Assembly: GCA_030040865.1 (NCBI GenBank)
Contig: JASHSX010000180.1
Location: 1 to 7,000 of the forward strand
From: Thermoplasmata archaeon
GTDB taxonomy: Archaea > Thermoplasmatota > Thermoplasmata > Lutacidiplasmatales > UBA184
Reading direction: 5' to 3'
Length of the DNA stretch: 7,000 nucleotides
A program made the position numbers and the translations under genes. The notes beneath the pieces are model-generated. The model made no database searches. It was given only the letters and a program-made list of their open reading frames with translations, and had not been told where the DNA came from. Positions within the stretch are counted from its first letter, which is position 1, and each line of letters opens with the position of its first letter. Shown in pieces: positions 1-6,600 of this stretch.

Positions 1-1155
1 GTCTTCAACCTGCTCCCCAGCGAGAACGCGGTCTCCCCGACGGCGCGGCGGTACCTCGCGAGCGACCTCGCCGGGCGCTACACGCTCCCGATCGAGGTGG
101 CGCGCGACGGGGAGCTGCTCGACAACTCGTACACCGGCACCAAGCACACCGACGCGATCGAGGCGATGGGGAACGCTGCCGCCTCCCGCCTCTTCCACGG
201 GCGGTTCGCGACCGTTCGGCCGCTCTCCGGGCACATCGCCGCGCTGAGCGCGCTCGTCCCGTTGCTCCCGCCGAAGTCCCGGCTGCTCGCGGTCTCGCCC
301 GAGGAGGGGGGGTACGACGGCTACGCGCCCGGGTTCATCCCGGCCCTGTTCGGCTACACGGTCCGCCCGCTTCCGGCGACCGGTCCGGGCCACCGGGTCG
401 ACGCCGATGCCGCCATCGCGACGATCCGGGCCGAGCATCCCAACGCGGTCGTGCTCGGCCAGAGCTTCTTCCTGTTCCCCTATCCCCTTCGCGAGATCGC
501 CGAGGCCGCCCACGCCGAGAACGCGCTCGTCTTCTACGACGCCTCCCATGTGCTCGGGCTCATCGCCGGCGGCGAGTTCCAGGACCCGCTCCGGGAGGGC
601 GCGGACGTCCTCTTCGGGAGCACCCACAAATCGTTCCCCGGGCCGCAGGGGGGCCTGCTCGTCACCGACCGCGAGGACCTGTTCCGGCAGATCGACCCGG
701 CCCTCGTCTGGCGGATCTTCGACAACGCTCACTGGAACCGGATCGCCGGACTCACGCAGACCCTCCTCGAGCTCGAGCAGGTCGGGGCGGAGTACGCCCG
801 GACCATCGTGGCGAATTCCCAGGCGCTCGGGCGGGCCCTCACCGACGCGGGCGTCCCGGTCGTCGCGGCGGCCGAGGGGTTCTCCCGGTCGCACCAGATC
901 CATCTCGACCCGGCCCGGCTCAAGGAGACGGCCCAGGTCGGTCCGGCCGCCCTCGCCCGACGCTTGGAACGGCAGCGCCTGCTCATCGACCTGTTCGGCC
1001 GGGTCGGCACCGCCGAGGTCGCGCGGCTCGGACTCACCGCCGCCGACATGCCGCGCCTCGCCGACCTCCTGGTCCGGGGGGGCGTGCGCCAGGAGCGGGT
1101 CGCGGCCGAAGTGCTCGCGTGGCGCCGGACGTTCTCCGGCCTACGATTCGCCTAG
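1..1155 (+). CDS. glyA: Serine hydroxymethyltransferase-family PLP enzyme (5' partial)
   Basis: The gene enters the window already in frame, and 384 residues are visible. The first residues include LLPSEN, which matches the family's early (L/I)xxSEN segment. By comparison with E. coli GlyA, roughly 30-40 N-terminal residues lie upstream. A GTG at 97 could open the frame, but it falls inside conserved sequence and is not the start. SHMT is a cytosolic PLP enzyme that interconverts serine and glycine while moving a one-carbon unit to a folate or archaeal pterin carrier. In window numbering, YDASH (D180, H183) fits the PLP-pyridine Asp and following His. GSTHK (K210) followed by GPQGG is the Schiff-base lysine segment. 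GRVGT (R334) fits the substrate-carboxylate arginine. One oddity is Y105 in the EGGY segment, where E. coli SHMT has His126 stacking on PLP. The Tyr-containing loop before it (about 31-48) is also divergent. The stop TAG lies 13 nt before the kinase gene, so co-transcription is likely. The fold and PLP chemistry are secure. Strict serine/glycine specificity is less so. Confidence 0.87.
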   Translation, partial: VFNLLPSENAVSPTARRYLASDLAGRYTLPIEVARDGELLDNSYTGTKHTDAIEAMGNAAASRLFHGRFATVRPLSGHIAALSALVPLLPPKSRLLAVSPEEGGYDGYAPGFIPALFGYTVRPLPATGPGHRVDADAAIATIRAEHPNAVVLGQSFFLFPYPLREIAEAAHAENALVFYDASHVLGLIAGGEFQDPLREGADVLFGSTHKSFPGPQGGLLVTDREDLFRQIDPALVWRIFDNAHWNRIAGLTQTLLELEQVGAEYARTIVANSQALGRALTDAGVPVVAAAEGFSRSHQIHLDPARLKETAQVGPAALARRLERQRLLIDLFGRVGTAEVARLGLTAADMPRLADLLVRGGVRQERVAAEVLAWRRTFSGLRFA

Positions 1156-1168
1156 GCGCGCGCCGACG

Positions 1169-1741
1169 ATGGGGCCGTCCGGGGTTCGGAGACCCTCGCC
1201 TCGGCCGGTGGCGCTCACCGGCACCCCCGGTACCGGGAAGTCGACCGTGGCCCGGAGCCTCCGGGACCGGCACCGCGCGATCGAGGTGTCGGAGCTCGCG
1301 CTGGCCGTTGGCGCTGGTCGGCGCCGGGGACGCTCGGTCGAGGTCGACCTCGACCGGCTCGACGCCCGATGGGCCGACTTTCTCGCGGACTCTCCGGTCG
1401 ATCTCGTCGTCGGCCACCTTTCGCACTTGCTGCCGGTCCGCGAGATCGTCGTGCTCCGGTGCCATCCGCTCGAGCTCGAGCGCCGGCTCCGCCGGGCGCG
1501 CCGCGGTACCGCGATCGACCGCCGCGAGAACGTGGTGGCGGAGGCGACGGACGTCGTCCTCCTCGAGGCGGTAATGCCCGGCCGGCGGGTCTGGGAGATC
1601 GACACGACCGGTCTCTCGGTGGACGCGGTGGCTCGGGCCGTCCACCGGCGTTTCAGGGGGAGGGGCCCGAGCGACTTCGGAGCGATCGATTGGCTCGCCG
1701 ATCCGGCCGTGACCGCGCATCTTTTGGACCGGCCCCGGTAG
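1169..1741 (+). CDS. AK6/Fap7-type adenylate (NMP) kinase
   Basis: This encodes a 190-residue P-loop kinase. The Walker A motif GTPGTGKST (18-26) sits close to the N-terminus, as in the AK6/Fap7 group rather than classical AdK. Further family marks are an acidic EVDLDRL segment (58-64), GHLSHLLP (82-89), the strand IVVLRCHP (93-100), and the ENVxAE motif (120-125) followed by DVVLLEA. The usual RGY near residues 111-115 and the usual lysine before ENV are not obvious; the stretch here is arginine-rich. Members of the group phosphorylate AMP/dAMP or act as ATPases, and the eukaryotic homologue assists small-subunit ribosome maturation; the role here is inferred. The ATG at 1169 is chosen because it follows the SHMT stop by 13 nt. 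GTG at 1208 would give MALTGTPG, the short N-terminus more usual in this family, and is a real alternative. No clear Shine-Dalgarno is seen. The stop is 8 nt before the lipid gene, so the gene is probably the middle of a three-gene operon. Confidence 0.85.
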   Translation: MGPSGVRRPSPRPVALTGTPGTGKSTVARSLRDRHRAIEVSELALAVGAGRRRGRSVEVDLDRLDARWADFLADSPVDLVVGHLSHLLPVREIVVLRCHPLELERRLRRARRGTAIDRRENVVAEATDVVLLEAVMPGRRVWEIDTTGLSVDAVARAVHRRFRGRGPSDFGAIDWLADPAVTAHLLDRPR

Positions 1742-1749
1742 GCCCACCG

Positions 1750-2409
1750 ATGGTCCTCGAGGGGTATCGGGACCGCGTCGCCCCCTACGTGGCCCGCCTC
1801 GCGCGGCCGTTCCTCGCCTGGCGTCCGGACCGGATCAGTTGGCTCGCGTTCGGCCTCGCCGCCGCCGCGGGGGCGCTGGCAGCCCTCGTCCGCTGGACGA
1901 CCCCCCTCCTCTTCCTCGCGGTCGCGGCGCTCATCTTCCTGACAGGGCTCTTCGACGTCCTCGACGGGGCGGTCGCGCGGGCGACCCAGCGGACGAGCGC
2001 GCGCGGGGACTTCCTCGACCACGTGCTCGACCGGTACGCGGACTTCCTGATCGTCGTCGGGATCGCGATCTCGGGGTTCGTCGACCCGCTGCTCGCGCTC
2101 TTCGCCCTGGCGAGCCTCCTGCTCGCGAGTTACATGGGCACGCAAGCCCAGGCGGTCGGCCAGGGCCGTCTCTACTCCGGAGCGCTCTCGCGCGCGGACC
2201 GGCTCGTCGTCCTCACGCTCGCGACGCTCCTCGAGTTCGATCTGGCGCTCCCGTGGCCGTGGGCGCCGACCGCGCCGTGGGTCCGCTTCCACCTCTACGG
2301 GGTCTCGTTCACCGTGATCGACGTCGCGCTGCTGTACGTGATCATCGGGAGCCAGTGGACCGCGATCGCGCGGGCTCGTCGCGTGTACTCGGCCCTGCGG
2401 TCGACGTAG
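1750..2409 (+). CDS. CDP-alcohol phosphotransferase, probable archaetidylinositol phosphate synthase
   Basis: This is a 219-residue integral membrane enzyme. The family signature DGxxARx8Gx3Dx3D is complete: D72, G73, A76, R77, G86, D90 and D94, with a further acidic residue at D69. These Asp residues bind the divalent metals and CDP. Hydrophobic stretches near 31-47, 53-69, 97-107, 111-127, 151-163 and 183-200 fit the roughly six-helix topology. A short amphipathic N-terminus and PDRISW (26-31) precede the first helix. SRADRL (147-152), after the third loop, resembles the conserved Arg-rich patch of inositol-phosphate-type synthases. In archaea that subgroup joins CDP-archaeol to 1L-myo-inositol 1-phosphate, making the precursor of archaetidylinositol in the cytoplasmic membrane. 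Glycerol-phosphate or serine as acceptor cannot be excluded from sequence alone. The ATG at 1750 lies 8 nt after the kinase stop and is well placed for translational coupling. The last 68 bp overlap the convergent primase gene. Confidence 0.84.
   Translation: MVLEGYRDRVAPYVARLARPFLAWRPDRISWLAFGLAAAAGALAALVRWTTPLLFLAVAALIFLTGLFDVLDGAVARATQRTSARGDFLDHVLDRYADFLIVVGIAISGFVDPLLALFALASLLLASYMGTQAQAVGQGRLYSGALSRADRLVVLTLATLLEFDLALPWPWAPTAPWVRFHLYGVSFTVIDVALLYVIIGSQWTAIARARRVYSALRST
2342..2409. other. 68-bp convergent coding overlap (lipid synthase / priL 3' ends)
   Basis: Both strands code here. The plus strand holds the last about 22 codons and stop (2407-2409) of the CDP-alcohol phosphotransferase. 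The minus strand holds the last about 22 codons and stop (2344-2342, TGA) of priL. There is no intergenic space and no T-rich run that would serve as a terminator for either gene, so the transcripts probably overlap further. The priL side lies beyond its conserved domain, whereas the lipid-enzyme side lies at the end of its last helix region. Confidence 0.8.
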
Positions 2410-3529
2410 CTCGGTCGCCGGGCTCCGCCTCGCCCCGCTCGACCTCCCGTCCTCCCTTCCACCGGTAGTACTGGAGCGGGTGGCGGAGCTTCGGGTCGAA
2501 GCAGCGGTCGTCCCGGAGGCGGTCGACCTCGCGCGGCGCTCCCGGATCCCCGTCCCGGGCGCAGAGGCCGTGGCTGCGCAGCGTGTCGCACTCGGGTACG
2601 GCGTAGCCCCGGCCGCCGTCGTGCTGCGTGATGTGCTCGACCTGGTAGCGCGTGATCGACTCGTCGAAGTCCGGCGCGCCGCGGTAGGCGTCGACGATCG
2701 TCTCGAAGTCCGCGCCGACGCGGTGGAGAAACGCCGCGAGCGCGAACCGTCCGGCGTGGGAAAGGTTCTCTCCGGCCTCGAGGGTGCGCTGCATCTTCCG
2801 CACGCAGGGCGGGAACCACTCGGGGTGCAGGGCCTGCCCGGGAACTCCGGAGCGCGCGACCGGAACGGGAGTCCGGCGGGCGACCTCGTCGAGGAGCTCG
2901 GCCTCGCGCTCGCGGACGAGCCGAACCACGTCGGCGACGACCGGAGTCGGGGTCGCCAGCTCGAGCCGGACCGCTTCCTGGAGGAGACGGGCCGCCCGCA
3001 CCCGGCCGAGCGTCACGCGACCGTGGCCGACCGCCTGCTGCGCCAGGCGGAACTCCCCCTCGCGGATCGGGACGGCGAGCGCGAGGTACTGGACGAGCGG
3101 AAGGTCGACCGTGCCGTCGTGCGGGTCCAGCGAGTAGCCGAGCCGGCGCGCGACCTCGACGAGCTCGTCGACGGGTACGTTCGTCAACCGGGCGTGGAAC
3201 CGCTTCGCCTCGGCGACGGCCCACCGGCGCAGGGCCGCCGGGGTCGGGCCGGACGACAATAGGAGGCGGGCGTAGAGGAAGGAGAGGAACCGCACGTCGC
3301 CGCTCGCCTCGGTGAGCTCGGTCAGGTCCCGGCTGCCGCGAGGGTCGTCGACGGCGGCGAGGACCCGCGCACGACCGATCGCCCGGGCCCGGTCGTAGGC
3401 GGGATCCAGGATCAGCTGCCGGACCGAGACGGTCTCGTCCCCGAGCAGCGCGCCGGCGCCGGCGAGGAATGGGTACTCCGCGAACAGGGACCGCTCCTCG
3501 ATCGGGACGGCCCCCCGGCGGGCGATCAC
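2342..3529 (-). CDS. priL: DNA primase large subunit PriL with Fe-S cluster domain
   Basis: This encodes a 395-residue protein, the regulatory partner of PriS in the archaeal heterodimeric primase that makes primers at replication forks. The N-terminal half (about 1-225) is helical, beginning with EYPFL (18-22 region), which is typical of the family start. The C-terminal domain (about 235-358) begins HPEWFPPC. It holds the four cysteines of the 4Fe-4S site, C242, C314, C323 and C343, followed by HPLQYY (350-355) and RWKGG. The gap C323-C343 is longer than I expect, with a charged insert. A tail of about 35 polar residues follows RWKGG and runs into the opposite-strand lipid gene. I chose GTG at 3529: a GGAGAG Shine-Dalgarno-like run lies a few bases upstream, it leaves a normal N-terminus, and the only other start in frame is ATG at 3670. 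That alternative would overlap the divergent protease start and add 47 low-complexity residues. No small primase subunit is in the window. Confidence 0.93.
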   Translation of the reverse strand: MIARRGAVPIEERSLFAEYPFLAGAGALLGDETVSVRQLILDPAYDRARAIGRARVLAAVDDPRGSRDLTELTEASGDVRFLSFLYARLLLSSGPTPAALRRWAVAEAKRFHARLTNVPVDELVEVARRLGYSLDPHDGTVDLPLVQYLALAVPIREGEFRLAQQAVGHGRVTLGRVRAARLLQEAVRLELATPTPVVADVVRLVREREAELLDEVARRTPVPVARSGVPGQALHPEWFPPCVRKMQRTLEAGENLSHAGRFALAAFLHRVGADFETIVDAYRGAPDFDESITRYQVEHITQHDGGRGYAVPECDTLRSHGLCARDGDPGAPREVDRLRDDRCFDPKLRHPLQYYRWKGGREVERGEAEPGDRATSTAGPSTRDEPARSRSTGSR

Positions 3530-3582
3530 GCGCGCCTCTCTCCGGCGTCGACCCGGGGTGATCTCCCGTGCGGTGGCAAGGG

Positions 3583-3597
3583 CCCCTCGGCGAGGGG
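3583..3597. promoter_or_regulatory. Perfect 15-bp palindrome in the priL upstream region
   Basis: CCCCTCG (3583-3589) and CGAGGGG (3591-3597) are exact inverted repeats around a single G at 3590. The site lies 54 bp upstream of the priL GTG. If the AT-rich patch at 3609-3616 is the minus-strand TATA box, the site would fall close to the expected priL transcription start. That placement would suit an operator or a small 5' hairpin. GC-rich DNA yields such matches fairly easily, so function is unproven. Confidence 0.3.
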
Positions 3598-3607
3598 AGT
3601 CCCCGAC

Positions 3608-3619
3608 CAGATTAAGAGG
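3608..3619. promoter_or_regulatory. Candidate TATA element between divergent priL and protease genes
   Basis: The run CAGATTAAGAGG (minus strand CCTCTTAATCTG) is one of only two AT-rich patches in an otherwise strongly GC-rich 134-bp divergent region; the other is GATATC near 3647-3652. Read on the minus strand, CTTAATCT resembles a weak archaeal TATA box and would place a priL start site near 3585-3590. Read on the plus strand it is 45-50 bp before the protease ATG, giving a leader of roughly 25-30 nt. It could serve either or both directions. It also contains the TAA (3613-3615) that closes the protease frame upstream. Confidence 0.35.
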
Positions 3620-3621
3620 AC

Positions 3622-3660
3622 GCGGGCGGCGGGGCTCGGCAAGCGAGATATCCCGCCCGC
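3622..3660 (+). promoter_or_regulatory. Possible nested hairpin just before the protease start codon
   Basis: GCGGGCGG (3622-3629) is the exact reverse complement of CCGCCCGC (3653-3660). Inside it, CTCG (3635-3638) pairs with CGAG (3644-3647) around a five-base loop. The outer stem ends 3 nt before the ATG at 3664. If the transcript begins upstream of 3622 the fold would cover the whole initiation region, where no Shine-Dalgarno is seen. If the mRNA is leaderless or starts within this element, the fold does not form and the repeat is only a DNA feature. Confidence 0.25.
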
Positions 3661-3663
3661 CCG

Positions 3664-6600
3664 ATGTCATCGTCGGAGGGCGCGGTGGATCCTCGGTGGC
3701 GGCCGACGGTGGCGATCCTCCTCGGCAGCATCGTGCTGTTCTCCGCCGCCGGACTCGTCGTCATCCCCGCGTTCGCCGGGGCGGCGTCAGTTCCCGGGCC
3801 CGGAACCGGGTCGTTCCTGTCCCCCGCGGGAACGGTCGCCACGGCACTGTCCTCCGCCCCGGAGAGCAATGCGGGTCCGGTCACAGTCGCTCCCTCCTAC
3901 GTGCCGGGGATCGGGACGGACCTAGTGGGGCCGGCGCCGCCGTCGACCAGCCTGTCGGCCGTGGTCGGACTGCCGTCGATCGACCCGGGCGGGCTCGCGG
4001 CGTTCGTCACGGCCGCCGAGGTCCCGGGAACGCCCGCGTACCGACAGTTCCTCGGCCCGGCGGCGGCCGACGCCGAGTTCGGCGCATCGGCGGCCACGGT
4101 CCGTGCGGCGGAGGAGTACTTCGACGGCTTCGGGCTCACGACCACGGTCCGCTCCGACGGGCTGCTCCTCTACGTATCGGGACCGGTGGGAGATTTCTCC
4201 CCGGCGTTCGCCACGCACTTCGACGATTACCGCACTTCGACGGGCACGGAGTTCGTGAGCCACTCCACCCCGGCGACCCTTCCCGCCACCCTCGACGCGA
4301 CGGGGGTCTTCGGGCTCGGAAACGAGTCCTCGATCGAGCCCACGGTGATCCCGGACTCCGACGCGCAGATCGTGCCCGCGTCCGGATGCACCGAGCCTGC
4401 GGGTGGGCTGGGCCCGTGCGACATCGAGACGGCGTACAACCTGACGACGCTCGAGGAGAGCGGGGACAACGGGACGGGTACGACGATCGCCGTCGTGGAC
4501 GCCTACTCGGCAGGGGAGGGCCAGGGGCAGCTCACCCAGGACCTCGCGAGCTTCGCGGCCGACTCGGGGATACCGGTCGGCACTGTACAGTATCTGTACC
4601 CGGTCCCGACCACGATCGACCTCAACACGAGCACCGCCAACGACGACTGGAGCCTCGAGGACGCGCTCGACCTCGAGTGGTCGCGAGCGACCGCCCCGGG
4701 GGCGACGATCGACATGACGTTCTCTCCGAACTCGGGGGTCGGACTCTACGAGGCGATCGACGCGCTCGTGGCCGGGGATACGGTGAACGTGGTCTCCATG
4801 AGCTGGGGCGAGCCGGACGTCGGGGTCTACAACGCCTGGGAGACCCCGTGCTCGGTCGCGTGCAACGCCACCGCGGACGGCTCGTACGGGGTCCTGGGCC
4901 CGGTCCTCGAGTTCGGGACGGCCGAGGGGATCTCGTTCTTCGCCGCCTCCGGTGACTGCGGCTCGGCCGACGGCACCTCCGGCGTCACCACGAACTTCCC
5001 GGCGTCCGACCCGTACGTGACCGGGGTCGGTGGGACCGATCTCGGGGTCTCGGCGTCTGGGGACTGGTTGTCCGAGACAGCCTGGACCGGCAACGCGACC
5101 GGCGCCTCGCCACCGGGGTGCGTCAACCAGGGAGGCTCGGGGGGCGGGTTCTCCCCGCTGCCCCGCCCGTGGTGGCAGACCGGGATCTCCGACCCCACGG
5201 GGAAGCGAGGGGTCCCGGACGTCGCGCTCGACGCGAACTCGTCCGTCGCCGTCGTCGCGAGCGGCGAAGCGGTCGGCGCCCGGGGGACGAGCGTGGGGAG
5301 CCCGATCTGGGCCGGCCTCGCCGCGATCGCCGACCAGTACGCGGGCGGGGACCTCGGCTCCCTGAACCCGAGCCTCTACCGGATCCTCGACTCGGCCGAG
5401 TACGGGAGCGCGTTCCACGCCATCACCGAGGGCGAGAACGGGGCGTACTCGGCCGCCTCCGGATGGAACCCAGTGACCGGGATCGGCACGCCGATCGCGA
5501 GCGCCCTCGTTCCCGACCTGGCGCGTTCCGGCGGGATCGCGGGGGGCGGGCTCGCCACCTTCGTCTACGCCTCTCCGCGGATCGGCCCCGTCGCCGAGAA
5601 CGTCACGTTCTCGCTTTCCGCCTCCGGCGGCAGCGGGACGTACCCGGTCGAGGGGATCTACTTCGGGGACGGCACCTCGGCCCTCCTGTCCGCTCCGACC
5701 GTCCACCACGTCTACGCCACGGCCGGCGTCTACTACGCCCAATCGTTCGTGGTCGACAGCGCGGGCAACGAGTCGGTGTCGCCTCCCGTCGCCGTCTCCG
5801 CCGGCGTGGCCCCGATCTCCGTGACCCTGACCGTCTCCGACGCCGCGCCGGCGACCGGGGCCGATGTCACCTTCTCGGCCTCGGCGAGCGGCGGGGCGGC
5901 CCCGTACACCTACCAGTTCTTCTTCGGCGACGGGGCGAGCTCGAAGTTCGCGACGACCGACTCGGTCACTTACGCCTACCCGCTCGCCGGGGGATTCTGC
6001 GCCGAGGTCGTGGCCAACGACTCGTCCGCCCCGACCCGCGGCGGGGCGAGCGCCCGCGTCCCCGTCGCCGTGGGCGGCACGGCGGCCCCGTCGTGCGGCA
6101 ATGCGGCGTCCCCCCTCACGCTCACTCCGACCGGCCCGAGCCTCACGCTCGACGCGCCGGCCGATATCCTCGCCCCGCTCTTCGTGGTGAGCGGCGGTAA
6201 CGCGGGCTCCGATGGCGTCACGACGACCCTCGTCGAGCGGTCGACCGACCCGTACACCGAGGCCTGCGACTGCCTCCTCTTCCGGACTCCCGGTACCTAC
6301 GAGGTCACCGCGTGGGCCAACGACTCCGTGAACGACGAGGCCGAGGCCGCGACGAACGTGACGATCGTCGCCGGGATGAACGCCTCGTTCGTCGCGACCG
6401 CCCTGTCGGGGATGGTCCCGCTGACGGTCGGATTCTCCGCGTCGGTCACCGGCGGGCTCGATGCCAGCGCATCGACCACGGTGTGGACGTTCGGCAACGG
6501 GCAAGGCGCGACCGGAACGTCCGCCTCCGCGACCTACGGCTCGCCGGGCGAGTACCTGGCCCTCGGTCGGATCTCGGACTCGGGCGGTGGCAATGCGAGC

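Noticed and set aside
407..1168. N-terminal extension of the AK6-like kinase back to 407
   Set aside because: This part is Ser/Arg/Pro-rich shadow of the SHMT gene in another frame. The kinase fold begins just before its P-loop, so the start is at 1169 or 1208.
1141..2292. A 383-codon minus-strand frame across the kinase and lipid genes
   Set aside because: Low-complexity Arg/Glu/Asp-rich translation without family motifs, fully opposite two well-supported genes.
2480..3262. Plus-strand 260-codon frame opposite priL
   Set aside because: It is the complement of priL codons, rich in Arg/Val/Glu with no motif. The primase on the other strand has the four Fe-S cysteines and HPLQYY.
3530..3670. 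priL starting at ATG 3670
   Set aside because: It would add 47 Arg/Pro/Gly-rich residues, cover the only TATA-like patch, and overlap the divergent protease start. GTG 3529 has a purine-rich ribosome-binding-like run and gives a normal N-terminus.
3558..4955. Plus-strand 465-codon frame overlapping the protease in another frame
   Set aside because: Arg/Gly-rich shadow translation. The protease frame carries the signal peptide, propeptide and catalytic motifs.
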